Below are positions 1 to 7,862 of a stretch of 15,506 nucleotides of DNA, one piece after another. The position numbers and the translations under genes are program-made. The notes beneath the pieces are model-generated. The model ran no database searches and was not told where the DNA came from. It saw only the letters and a list, made by a program, of their open reading frames with translations. Within the stretch, counting starts at the first letter, position 1. Every line of letters starts with the position of its first letter. Origin of the DNA: Dethiosulfatibacter sp. (lineage in GTDB: Bacteria > Bacillota_A > Clostridia > Tissierellales > Dethiosulfatibacteraceae); the NCBI GenBank assembly GCA_019084435.1, contig JAHRFV010000115.1, positions 1 to 15,506 of the forward strand, written 5' to 3'.

Positions 1-1
1 T

Positions 2-1309
2 GAGGCATATAAGAAAAAAAATGACATGATAGACTTTGATGATATGCTGGTAATCTGCGAACAGATTATGAAAAGCAATAAAGGCATATCAGACCGATTC
101 AAAGGTTTTTATAAATATATTCAACTAGATGAAGCGCAAGATACTTCAAGAATACAATTCGACATCATAAGCCATATATCCAATGGCAATATTTTTATGG
201 TGGGAGACGATGATCAGTCGATTTACTCATTTAGAGGCAGTAGCCCTCAGATTATGCTGGACTTTGAAAAGACCTATAAAAACGCAACTATCTACAATCT
301 GGATATAAACTACAGATGTGACGGTAATGCTGTGGAAGCGGCTAAACAATTCATCTGTCAAAATAGTAAGAGATATGAAAAAAATATCGTATCATTCAAG
401 GATAAAAAAGAGAGATTGATCATAAAGTCATTTCTTTCCAGGCGTCAACAGTCAGAGTACATCGTCTCGAAAATAAAGGAAAACCCCGAAATGCAGACAG
501 CGATACTCTATCGCTATAACATATCATCTGTAATAGCTGCTGAAATGCTCAGAAAAGAAAACATAGACTTCTATATCAAGGAAGATGGAGGCAAATACTT
601 CAATTCTTCTGTGCTAAGGGACATTATCAGTTTTTTCAATCTCGCACTCGATCCATATGACAAAGAATCCTTTATGAACATCTATTATAAATGCCAGACT
701 TACTTCACTAAAGAAATGAGCCTCCATGTCACAAAAAGCAAAAAGAATGTTTTTGATAGTTTGCTAACATTTCCACAGCTAGACAAGCTCAGAAGGAAAA
801 ACATCAAATCTTTCAAGTTTGACATGAACCACATTTCAAAACTGAGACCGGAACAAGCCCTGGATTATATCAGGTATGATATGGGATACGAGGATTACCT
901 CAGCAGAATGGAGAAGGATGGAAGAATAACCTTTTCGTCCATGTTTCTTAACGTTGAGATCACAAAAGAGATATGCAGGAATTCAGACAGCATAATCAGT
1001 TTCCTGAGCAACTTGGATTATCTTAAAACGCTTTTAAGGGATTCAAAAGAAGACAACGGCAATAAAATAATCTTATCATCCATTCATAGCACTAAAGGAC
1101 TGGAATTCGAAAGAGTATTTCTGATTGATAATATTTTTGGAGAGTTTCCACTGACTAGAAAGAATCAGTCAGCAGATGAATATATGAGGTATCTTGAAGA
1201 AGAACGCAGAGTGTTTTATGTAGGGATGACAAGAGCGGTTTCAATGCTCGAAATACTCTATCCGGAGCTGCCTTCTCAGTTTGTGGAAGAGTTAAATAAT
1301 ACGCTGTAA
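2..1309 (+). CDS. UvrD/PcrA-like superfamily 1 DNA helicase, C-terminal part (5' end missing)
   Basis: ATP-dependent 3'-5' DNA helicase of the UvrD/Rep/PcrA family, expected to act in DNA repair or replication restart in the cytoplasm. The frame is open from base 2, before the first ATG at 26, and the first residues (EAYKKKNDMIDFDDML) are typical of the region just before motif II. The true start therefore lies off the window and the N-terminal Walker A part is not seen. Visible motifs in order: motif II DEAQD, motif III GDDDQSIYSFRG, motif IV NYR, motif V HSTKGLEF near the C-terminus, and motif VI EERRVFYVGMTRA. The 435 residues seen are shorter than the ~650-750 of a full UvrD/PcrA. The protein ends soon after motif VI, so it lacks the long C-terminal tail of PcrA and is probably a short UvrD paralogue rather than housekeeping PcrA (inference). 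A hairpin terminator overlaps the stop codon. Confidence 0.93.
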   Translation, partial: EAYKKKNDMIDFDDMLVICEQIMKSNKGISDRFKGFYKYIQLDEAQDTSRIQFDIISHISNGNIFMVGDDDQSIYSFRGSSPQIMLDFEKTYKNATIYNLDINYRCDGNAVEAAKQFICQNSKRYEKNIVSFKDKKERLIIKSFLSRRQQSEYIVSKIKENPEMQTAILYRYNISSVIAAEMLRKENIDFYIKEDGGKYFNSSVLRDIISFFNLALDPYDKESFMNIYYKCQTYFTKEMSLHVTKSKKNVFDSLLTFPQLDKLRRKNIKSFKFDMNHISKLRPEQALDYIRYDMGYEDYLSRMEKDGRITFSSMFLNVEITKEICRNSDSIISFLSNLDYLKTLLRDSKEDNGNKIILSSIHSTKGLEFERVFLIDNIFGEFPLTRKNQSADEYMRYLEEERRVFYVGMTRAVSMLEILYPELPSQFVEELNNTL

Positions 1310-1335
1310 ATGCAATGAAAATTGCTTTACTTTTT
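1306..1335 (+). terminator. Intrinsic terminator of the helicase gene
   Basis: GTAAA-(bulged T)-GCAAT, tetraloop GAAA, ATTGC-TTTAC, then TTTTT. The 10-bp stem with a single bulge begins inside the helicase stop codon and is capped by a GNRA-type loop. The T run at 1331-1335 makes it a plausible Rho-independent terminator on the + strand. Confidence 0.65.
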
Positions 1336-1342
1336 GCTTATT

Positions 1343-1371
1343 TTACCATATGATTTAATCAGGTTTATAAT
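1343..1371 (+). promoter_or_regulatory. Sigma-A-type promoter for the zinc-ribbon gene
   Basis: A perfect -10 hexamer TATAAT lies at 1366-1371, with TTACCA (4 of 6 to consensus) at 1343-1348 and a 17-base spacer. The start codon follows 39 bases after the -10. It sits just after the helicase terminator, which supports an independent transcription unit. Confidence 0.6.
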
Positions 1372-1409
1372 ACATATAAATACTTATACCTAGTCCAGGA
1401 GGAAATTTA

Positions 1410-1583
1410 ATGTTTAAGGACAAGACTATCGCCTGTAAGGATTGTGGCACAGATTTTACATTCACATCAGGGGAACAAGAGTTTTACAAAGAAAAGGGAT
1501 TTGAAAACGAGCCAACCAGATGTAAGGAATGCAGAGCCAAGAAGAAAACATCTTTTAAAGGTCGTGACAACAATAGACGATAA
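1410..1583 (+). CDS. Small zinc-ribbon protein (57 aa, zf-trcl type)
   Basis: A 57-residue protein beginning MFKDKTIACKDCG and ending KKTSFKGRDNNRR. Two CxxC knuckles, C9/C12 and C38/C41, should bind one zinc ion. A basic C-terminal tail (KKK, GRDNNRR) suggests nucleic-acid contact. The layout matches the family of small probable zinc-binding proteins called zf-trcl, found widely in Firmicutes and often without known function. AGGAGG at 1397-1402 is seven bases before the ATG, which fixes the start. The gene has its own promoter and a strong terminator, so it is a complete one-gene unit. A role in RNA or ribosome binding is possible but not shown. Confidence 0.85.
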   Translation: MFKDKTIACKDCGTDFTFTSGEQEFYKEKGFENEPTRCKECRAKKKTSFKGRDNNRR

Positions 1584-1586
1584 TGC

Positions 1587-1615
1587 AAAGGTCCTTTTGG
1601 ACCTTTTTATTTTTT
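1587..1615 (+). terminator. Strong intrinsic terminator after the zinc-ribbon gene
   Basis: A perfect 8-bp stem AAAGGTCC / GGACCTTT with a TTTT loop, followed by a T-rich tract (TTATTTTTT) to 1615. It starts four bases after the stop codon. Only 22 bases separate its end from the psuK start. Confidence 0.88.
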
Positions 1616-1637
1616 AACTTCGAGAGGGGCAGAGAAC

Positions 1638-2567
1638 ATGATAGCAGTTATAGGTGGTGCAAATATTGATATTTTCGGCTATCCTTATGGCGATAGATTG
1701 ATTAGAAGAGATTCAAATCCGGGCAAAGTTCATTTTGGTATGGGTGGTGTTGGAAGAAATATCGCTGAAAATTTGAGCCTATTAGGAATGGATGTGGCCT
1801 TTTTTGGTGTTGTTGGGGCTGATAGCAATGGAAGATACATTTTGTCAAACTCGACAAAGGTCGGAATCGACATGACCAGTGTTAAGATTGCTGAAGGAGA
1901 GCAGACATCCGCATATTTGTGTATTTTAGACCATAAGATGGATATGGATGTAGCTGTGTGCCAGATGGGGATTACCGATCTGATTGATGAAAAATACATT
2001 GATGCGAATTTCAATAAGCTTAATTCTGCTGATTTGATTATTGTTGACGGAAATTTGAAATCGGACCAACTTCAATATATAATTAATAGATTCAGCAGCA
2101 AAAAAATATTATATGATCCTGTTTCTACAACAAAAGCAATGAATTCTCTGACTATATTGGGACAGTTTTATTGCATCAAACCTAATGGTTTGGAAGCTGA
2201 GGTTTTATCAGGCATAAAAATCAGAACAATGGATGATTTGCAAAGAGCCTGTAATTGGTTTCATGAGAAGGGTGTTAAGCTGGTCTTCATTACATTAGGG
2301 GATAAGGGTACCTATTATTCTGATGGAGAGACATTCGGACTCATAACACCAAAGACTATCAAGATGGAAAACGCAACTGGTGCCGGAGATGCATTTGCAG
2401 CGGGATTGGCATATGGTATAATCAAGGATTTTTCTGTCAAGAAAATGGCAGTTTTTGCTTCCAAATGCGCAGAACAGACAATCATAAGCAAAGAAACCAT
2501 CAACAGGAATTTATCAGAGACGCTGATATTTAGGGAGATAGATAATGATAAGAATCAATCAGATTAA
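1638..2567 (+). CDS. psuK: Pseudouridine kinase, PfkB family
   Basis: Phosphorylates pseudouridine to pseudouridine 5'-phosphate with ATP, the first step of pseudouridine breakdown, in the cytoplasm. The 309-aa length fits the PfkB/ribokinase family. PsuK (YeiC)-type signatures are visible: GGANID at 6-11, DSNPG at 25-29, GGVGRNIAEN at 36-45, KPNGLEAEVLSGI from 181, and the C-terminal PfkB signature NATGAGDAFAAG with anion-hole GAGD at 248-251 and catalytic base D251. The DSNPG and KPN..EAE..SGI blocks favour PsuK over ribokinase or fructokinase. AGAGGGG at 1623-1629 is eight bases before the ATG. The glycosidase partner psuG, which normally accompanies it, is absent here. Its last 23 bases overlap the next gene, so the two are probably co-expressed. 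Confidence 0.85.
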   Translation: MIAVIGGANIDIFGYPYGDRLIRRDSNPGKVHFGMGGVGRNIAENLSLLGMDVAFFGVVGADSNGRYILSNSTKVGIDMTSVKIAEGEQTSAYLCILDHKMDMDVAVCQMGITDLIDEKYIDANFNKLNSADLIIVDGNLKSDQLQYIINRFSSKKILYDPVSTTKAMNSLTILGQFYCIKPNGLEAEVLSGIKIRTMDDLQRACNWFHEKGVKLVFITLGDKGTYYSDGETFGLITPKTIKMENATGAGDAFAAGLAYGIIKDFSVKKMAVFASKCAEQTIISKETINRNLSETLIFREIDNDKNQSD

Positions 2568-4125
2568 ACTAAAGCCGGATCAAAATGAAGCACTGCTGGA
2601 GAAGATTATATGTAATATGTTGAATATTAGAGCTGAAGATCTTGTGAGCTGGCATATTTTTAAGAAATCAATTGATGCCAGAAAAAATGAGGTATTCTTT
2701 ATCTATTCAGTTAATATAGAAGTAAAAGATCAGAAGAAAAAAATGAGTAAAATTAGAAACAAGAATATTCAAGAAATCCTACAACCATCAGGTATTCAAT
2801 TAGGTCAATACAAATCTGAAAAAAGACCAATCATTGTTGGGTCAGGCCCAACGGGTCTGTTTTGTGCATTGATGTTGGCAAAATGCGGTGCCAAGCCTCT
2901 TATTCTTGAACGGGGGAAAAAAATTGAAGACAGGATATCAGATGTTGATATCTTTTGGAAGGAAGGGCTTTTAAACACCGAATCTAATATTCAATTTGGA
3001 GAAGGCGGTGCGGGTACTTTTTCAGATGGAAAACTCAATACCCTAATCAAAGACAAGGAAGGAAGAGGTCGATTTGTACTGGAAGAGATGGTCAAAGCGG
3101 GAGCTCCCAAAGAAATACTATATTTGAATAAACCTCACGTAGGGACAGACAGACTACGTGCTGTCATAGTTAATTTAAGGAAAACTATTGAGTCATATGG
3201 CGGAGAGTTCAGGTTTTCAGAAAAAGCAATACAAATAGAGTCAAATCAATTTGGAATCAGCTCAGTCATTACTACCAAAGGGAAATTCAATTCTGATGTT
3301 GTGATTTTCGCGATTGGGCACTCAGCAAGAGATACATTCAATATGTTGAATCAGCATATAAAGATAACACCCAAGCCTTTCTCAGTGGGTGTAAGGATAG
3401 AGCATCCCCGACTAATGATTGATTCTTCTCAGTATGGCAGTGCAATGGATCGATACGACTTGCCTTCTGCTGACTACAAAATGGTGCATCATTGTAAAAA
3501 TGGACGAAGTGTATATACTTTCTGTATGTGTCCAGGAGGCATTGTAACCGGAGCATCGTCAGAGGAAAAAGGTGTCGTTACAAATGGCATGAGCTATTAT
3601 GCCAGGAACAGAGAAAACTCCAACAGTGCTTTACTGGTCAGCGTTACACCGGAGGACTACGGATCAGATCATCCACTATCAGGCGTGGCGTTTCAAAGGA
3701 ATTTGGAGAGAAAGGCATATGAGGAAGGTGGAGAAAAATATTATGCTCCAGTGCAGCTTTATAAGGATTTTAAGACGGGTACTCCGAGTACAGAATTTGG
3801 AGAAATCAGACCAACTTATCAACCTGGAGTGACATTTGCAAATCTGCGAAATTGCCTTCCTGATTATGTTGTGGATTCGCTGGTTGAAGGGGTAGAGGCA
3901 TTTGGGAAAAAGCTCAAGGGATTTGATAGAGATGATGCCATAATCACCGGTGTTGAAACGAGAAGCTCTTCACCTGTCAGAATGCAACGAGATGACAATA
4001 TGATGAGCAGTCTAAATGGACTCTATGTTGCCGGTGAGGGTTCTGGGTATGCGGGAGGAATCATGTCATCAGCAATAGAAGGCATCAAAGTGGCTGAAAT
4101 AATTATAGGAGGAGTCAGCATATGA
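2545..4125 (+). CDS. FAD-dependent dehydrogenase, COG2509 family
   Basis: A 526-aa predicted flavoprotein oxidoreductase of unknown substrate. The N-terminal ~85 residues form a small alpha/beta domain with no cofactor motif, as is usual in this family. The Rossmann dinucleotide fold then starts at PIIVGSGPTG (GxGxxG at 99-104) and ends its second strand with ERG at 122-124. A further conserved block QFGEGGAGTFSDGKL lies near 150-164. The C-terminal FAD-contact motif is GLYVAGEGSGYAGG near 492-505, followed by SSAIEG. No signal peptide or membrane segment is seen, so it is cytoplasmic. AGGGAG at 2532-2537, seven bases upstream, supports this ATG, which lies inside the end of psuK. The family is widespread in Firmicutes but its reaction is not established. 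Confidence 0.88.
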   Translation: MIRINQIKLKPDQNEALLEKIICNMLNIRAEDLVSWHIFKKSIDARKNEVFFIYSVNIEVKDQKKKMSKIRNKNIQEILQPSGIQLGQYKSEKRPIIVGSGPTGLFCALMLAKCGAKPLILERGKKIEDRISDVDIFWKEGLLNTESNIQFGEGGAGTFSDGKLNTLIKDKEGRGRFVLEEMVKAGAPKEILYLNKPHVGTDRLRAVIVNLRKTIESYGGEFRFSEKAIQIESNQFGISSVITTKGKFNSDVVIFAIGHSARDTFNMLNQHIKITPKPFSVGVRIEHPRLMIDSSQYGSAMDRYDLPSADYKMVHHCKNGRSVYTFCMCPGGIVTGASSEEKGVVTNGMSYYARNRENSNSALLVSVTPEDYGSDHPLSGVAFQRNLERKAYEEGGEKYYAPVQLYKDFKTGTPSTEFGEIRPTYQPGVTFANLRNCLPDYVVDSLVEGVEAFGKKLKGFDRDDAIITGVETRSSSPVRMQRDDNMMSSLNGLYVAGEGSGYAGGIMSSAIEGIKVAEIIIGGVSI

Positions 4126-5231
4126 AAAGAGCACTTATATTGACGGCCTCTATAGGTGGCGGTCATAATGCAACATCACAGGCAATCAAGGAGTTCTCAG
4201 ACGAGTTTAGAAATGATTATCAGGTTGAAATTGTTGACATTTTGGAATATATCAGACCGGTTTTATCTAAGATTGTGGGAAAGAGCTATGAGCTAAATGC
4301 CAAGACGTTTCCCGAGGTTTATGGATGGCTATATGATCTAAATAACTCGACTGAAGGCAAATGGACAAAAAATAATCTCAGCTTATTTTACTCAAAATTG
4401 AAGGAATTGATTGAGACATTCAAGCCAGATTATATAATCTGTGTGCATCCCGTCTCTATCAGCAACATTATAAAAACGAGAAAAAGGTATAACTATCATT
4501 ATAGGGTAGTTGTTTTGGTGACGGATTACGATTATCACTCATCTTGGATTAATGAAGAAGCTGATGCTTTCATTGTTTCTAGCAACTACATGAAATTCAG
4601 AATGATGGATGACGGAATTCCACTTGAGAAGATACACGTCACTGGCATACCAACTAGCCTCATCAATAAAAAAATTACTCTGAAGGATGAAGCACGAAGA
4701 CTTTTAGAACTAAAAGACAAGACGACTATACTTGCCATGGGAGGCAGCTTTGGAGCAGGGAAGCTTAAAAGACTTATGAATAAGATAGGTGAGTCGGACT
4801 TGGATGTTCAAACAATATTCATCGCTGGAAAGAATAAACGAACTAAGAGAATTTTAGATAAACACATAAAAGAATTTGACAAGGATTTTCGGGTTTTAGG
4901 ATTTACGAATCAGGTTTCCTTGTACATGGACGCTTCTGATTTTCTAATAACAAAGCCGGGAGGTCTTACAATCAGCGAGGCTTTGATCAAGAATATCCCA
5001 ATTATTATCAATAATCCAATACCTGGTCAAGAAGAGGAAAATGCCATATATCTTCTAAACAAAGGTATTGCAGTGAGATTAAACAAGGATAATGAGATAT
5101 CTGCTCTTTTGAAGGATCTGATAAATGATCCTGTGAGAGTTAACAATATGAAGGAAATGCAGAAGCATTACAGCAAACCAAATGCGTCGGAGGATCTGTT
5201 CAAAGTACTTGATACATTTGATACTATATAG
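4122..5231 (+). CDS. UgtP/MGDG-synthase-like glycosyltransferase (GT28)
   Basis: Predicted to move a sugar from a UDP-sugar to a lipid such as diacylglycerol at the inner face of the membrane, as the UgtP/monogalactosyldiacylglycerol synthase family does. The 369-aa length matches. The N-terminal acceptor domain begins LILTASIGGGHNATSQ, with GGGHN at 12-16 typical of this family. The C-terminal donor domain has GGSFGAGK at 207-214, GFTNQVSLYMDASD near 260-273, and the nucleotide-sugar loop KPGGLTISEA at 278-287 followed by PGQEEENA. No membrane helix is obvious, which fits a peripheral enzyme. The start overlaps the previous stop as ATGA, and AGGAGG at 4107-4112 supports it. The exact acceptor and sugar cannot be told from sequence; a MurG-like or other glycolipid role is possible. 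Confidence 0.85.
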   Translation: MKRALILTASIGGGHNATSQAIKEFSDEFRNDYQVEIVDILEYIRPVLSKIVGKSYELNAKTFPEVYGWLYDLNNSTEGKWTKNNLSLFYSKLKELIETFKPDYIICVHPVSISNIIKTRKRYNYHYRVVVLVTDYDYHSSWINEEADAFIVSSNYMKFRMMDDGIPLEKIHVTGIPTSLINKKITLKDEARRLLELKDKTTILAMGGSFGAGKLKRLMNKIGESDLDVQTIFIAGKNKRTKRILDKHIKEFDKDFRVLGFTNQVSLYMDASDFLITKPGGLTISEALIKNIPIIINNPIPGQEEENAIYLLNKGIAVRLNKDNEISALLKDLINDPVRVNNMKEMQKHYSKPNASEDLFKVLDTFDTI

Positions 5232-5242
5232 GGGAAAAATAA

Positions 5243-5707
5243 ATGGAAGAAATGTATAATTGTTATATTGAGACACCCTTAGGATTAATAAGGATTGAAG
5301 CCTCGGACCGTGGTTTGACTGAGATTAGCTTCAAGAAAGAAATTGAAGGAAAGCAAAAGACCAATAAACACATAGATGCTGCCGCTGAACAATTAAAGGA
5401 ATTTTTTATGGGAGAGAGACAGGAATTTCAACTGACATACGACATCAAGGGTACTGATTTCAGAATGAAAGTCTGGAATGAGTTGCAGAAGATACCTTAC
5501 GGATCAACTATCTCCTATAAAGAATTGGCTGTCAGAGTTGGAAACCCAAAAGCCGTTAGGGCAGTAGGTGGGGCTAATAATAAGAATCCCTTAGGTATTG
5601 TGATTCCGTGCCATAGGGTTATTGGTGCGGATGGAAGCCTTGTAGGATATGCAGAGGGCACAGATAAGAAAAAATGGCTGTTGGATCTGGAGAAAAAGCA
5701 TAAATAA
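5243..5707 (+). CDS. ogt: Methylated-DNA--[protein]-cysteine S-methyltransferase
   Basis: A suicide DNA repair protein that takes alkyl groups from O6-alkylguanine onto its own cysteine. The 154-aa length is normal. The active site PCHRVIG is intact with acceptor C123. The helix-turn-helix region before it carries SYKELA (Tyr92) and the arginine finger in KAVRAVGGANNKNP (R106). The N-terminal ~70 residues form the small ribonuclease-like domain. It follows the glycosyltransferase after 11 bases, and the GGGG ribosome site at 5231-5234 overlaps the preceding stop region, suggesting co-transcription. There is no AraC-type Ada domain, so this is the constitutive Ogt form. The promoter for tkt starts immediately after its stop codon. 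Confidence 0.95.
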   Translation: MEEMYNCYIETPLGLIRIEASDRGLTEISFKKEIEGKQKTNKHIDAAAEQLKEFFMGERQEFQLTYDIKGTDFRMKVWNELQKIPYGSTISYKELAVRVGNPKAVRAVGGANNKNPLGIVIPCHRVIGADGSLVGYAEGTDKKKWLLDLEKKHK

Positions 5708-5708
5708 C

Positions 5709-5737
5709 TTGAATTGACATAAGAAATAAAATACAAT
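5709..5737 (+). promoter_or_regulatory. Sigma-A-type promoter for transketolase
   Basis: TTGAAT at 5709-5714 (TTGA matches) and TACAAT at 5732-5737 (5 of 6) with a 17-base spacer. It begins two bases after the ogt stop and leaves a leader of about 35 bases before the tkt ATG. The better hexamer TTGACA at 5714 would give only a 12-base spacer and was not chosen. Confidence 0.55.
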
Positions 5738-5778
5738 ACTTAGTTGTTAGACTAGACAAATAATATAGAGGTGAAGAT

Positions 5779-7752
5779 ATGAATAAAAGCAAAACATCAA
5801 TAAACGCTATTCGAATGCTAGGCGTCGATATGGTCAATAAAGCCAACAGTGGTCATCCCGGAATAGTGCTGGGTGCTGCACCGATGGCTTATACCTTGTT
5901 TACAGAACATCTTTCATATAATGCCAAAGAACCCAAATGGTTCAATAGAGATAGGTTTGTTATGTCAGCCGGACATGGATCTGCTTTGTTGTATTCATTG
6001 CTTCATTTTGCGGGATACAACGTGACGATGGATGATTTGAAACAGTTCCGTCAATGGGGTTCTATTACACCCGGTCATCCTGAGTTTGGTCATGCAGATG
6101 GTGTCGAATCCACGAGTGGTCCATTGGGCCAGGGAATAGCTATGGCAGCAGGTATGGCTGTTGCGGAACGTTATCTGAGTGGTATGTTAAACAAAGAAGA
6201 CTTCAACCTGATAGACCACTATACTTACGTTTTGTGTGGAGACGGTGATCTGCAGGAAGGCGTAACTCAAGAGACAATGAGCCTGGCCGGACATATGGGG
6301 CTATCTAAACTGATTGTTTTATATGACTCTAATGATATTCAGCTTGATGGACCTGTGAAATGGGCCAACAGTGAGAACACTCAAAAAAAATATGAAAGTA
6401 TGAACTGGCAGTATATTTTTGTTGAAAATGGCGAAGATATCGATGCTATAAGCAAAGCAATCACACAGGGCAAGAATAACCAAGATAAGCCAACGATTAT
6501 AGAGATTAAAACCATTATTGGTCATGGCTCTCCTGATGCCGGAAGTAGTAAAACACATGGAGCTCCTATTGGTGAAGAAAAGACTGTAGAAACAAGAAAA
6601 ACATTGCAATGGGATTATGAACCTTTTGAAATTCCATCAGAGGTTTATGGAGATTTTACAGATAAAAATAAAGAAAAGGGATCAGCGAAATTTGATGAAT
6701 GGAATAACAAGTTAGCAGCCTATCGTGATGCTTACCCTGATGAAGCCGGATATCTTGACAGTATTATGAATGGAAACTTTGAGATTGACTACGACAAGAT
6801 TTTCAATCAATATGAGAAAAAAACATCTGTTGCAACCAGATCTTCTTCAGGCGATCTGCTCAATTTACTTCAGAAAGTGAATCCTCTAATGATAGGAGGA
6901 AGCGCAGATTTGTCAACATCGACAAAGGTTAAAGGCATCAATGGGGATTTTTCCCATGATAATCCAAAAGGAAGAAATATCAATTTCGGTGTAAGAGAAC
7001 ATGCTATGGCAGCTATAGTGAACGGCATTACATTACATGGTTTAAAGGGTTTCTCCGGAGGATTTTTCATATTCAGCGACTATATGAAACCTGCTATGAG
7101 ATTGGCAGCATTGATGGGTATACCCTCAATCTTTGTTTTTACACATGACTCTGTAGCAGTGGGAGAAGATGGACCGACTCACCAGCCTGTTGAACAGTTA
7201 GCGGGACTTAGAGCAGTTCCAAATATGACAGTTATAAGACCTGCGGATATCAATGAAGTTATGGGTGCGTGGAAGATAGCACTTGAATCAAAAGACCAAC
7301 CGACTTCAATTGCTTTGACAAGACAGGACGTACCGATTTTAGAAAATTCTAGTATCGAAGGCACCGAGAAGGGCGGATACATCATATCATCAGAGAAGGA
7401 AAGATTGGATGCTGTCATAATTGCCACAGGAAGTGAAGTATCATTGGCTATCGAGGTCCAAAAGGCACTACTCCTGGAGAGTATTGATGTAAGAGTTGTT
7501 TCTCTGCCATCGTTTGAGATATTCAACAGGCAGACAATAGCATATAAAAACACTATCGTTCCAACTTCGATACGTAAACGCATCGGAATAGAGATGGGGG
7601 CAACATTAGGCTGGCATCAATATACTGGATTAGATGGTCTTAATATAACAATTGATAAATTCGGTGCTAGCGCTAAAGGTGAGACTGTTGTTGAAAACTA
7701 TGGCTTTAATGTAAATGACGTCTTAAAAAGAGTGAAAGATTATCTAATGTAA
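5779..7752 (+). CDS. tkt: Transketolase
   Basis: Thiamine-diphosphate enzyme moving two-carbon ketol units between pentose phosphates, erythrose 4-phosphate and glycolytic sugars in the non-oxidative pentose phosphate pathway. At 657 aa it is full length (E. coli TktA is 663). Catalytic and cofactor features are in place: H26 in SGHPG, H66 in SAGHGSALLY, the ThDP/Mg motif GDGDLQEG from 154 with D155 and N185, the catalytic glutamate E407 in GVREHAM, and the pyrimidine-domain block HDSVAVGEDGPTHQP. The C-terminal domain is complete. GAGGTGA at 5768-5774 supports the start. The oxidative-branch genes gnd and zwf lie about 1.4-3.7 kb away on the other strand, so this locus gathers much of the pathway. 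Confidence 0.97.
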   Translation: MNKSKTSINAIRMLGVDMVNKANSGHPGIVLGAAPMAYTLFTEHLSYNAKEPKWFNRDRFVMSAGHGSALLYSLLHFAGYNVTMDDLKQFRQWGSITPGHPEFGHADGVESTSGPLGQGIAMAAGMAVAERYLSGMLNKEDFNLIDHYTYVLCGDGDLQEGVTQETMSLAGHMGLSKLIVLYDSNDIQLDGPVKWANSENTQKKYESMNWQYIFVENGEDIDAISKAITQGKNNQDKPTIIEIKTIIGHGSPDAGSSKTHGAPIGEEKTVETRKTLQWDYEPFEIPSEVYGDFTDKNKEKGSAKFDEWNNKLAAYRDAYPDEAGYLDSIMNGNFEIDYDKIFNQYEKKTSVATRSSSGDLLNLLQKVNPLMIGGSADLSTSTKVKGINGDFSHDNPKGRNINFGVREHAMAAIVNGITLHGLKGFSGGFFIFSDYMKPAMRLAALMGIPSIFVFTHDSVAVGEDGPTHQPVEQLAGLRAVPNMTVIRPADINEVMGAWKIALESKDQPTSIALTRQDVPILENSSIEGTEKGGYIISSEKERLDAVIIATGSEVSLAIEVQKALLLESIDVRVVSLPSFEIFNRQTIAYKNTIVPTSIRKRIGIEMGATLGWHQYTGLDGLNITIDKFGASAKGETVVENYGFNVNDVLKRVKDYLM

Positions 7753-7778
7753 TCACACTATTAACTATAAAATTTCGA

Positions 7779-7808
7779 TTGATTATTGGATTGAAAGTAT
7801 TGTATAAT
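7779..7808 (+). promoter_or_regulatory. Promoter for the GGDEF-like gene
   Basis: A perfect -10 TATAAT at 7803-7808 with TTGATT (4 of 6) at 7779-7784 and an 18-base spacer, in the 110-base gap after tkt. It gives a leader of about 45 bases to the preferred start at 7863. It would also place the alternative TTG at 7827 only about 12 bases after the transcription start. Confidence 0.55.
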
Positions 7809-7862
7809 TATTCAAGAGTAAATTAATTGGAAAGCCAAATAACTGATAAAGGGATGATATTG

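Noticed and set aside
1730..2014. Antisense open frames inside psuK, tkt, zwf, the transporter and other genes
   Set aside because: They lie opposite strongly supported conserved proteins, have no ribosome sites and encode no recognisable domain. They are shadows of the real genes.
5714..5737. TTGACA at 5714 paired with TACAAT at 5732 as the tkt promoter
   Set aside because: The spacer is only 12 bases. TTGAAT at 5709 gives the normal 17.
7827..7862. TTG 7827 as the start of the GGDEF-like protein
   Set aside because: No ribosome site precedes it and it is only about 19 bases after the TATAAT box. ATG 7863 has AAAGGG at good spacing.
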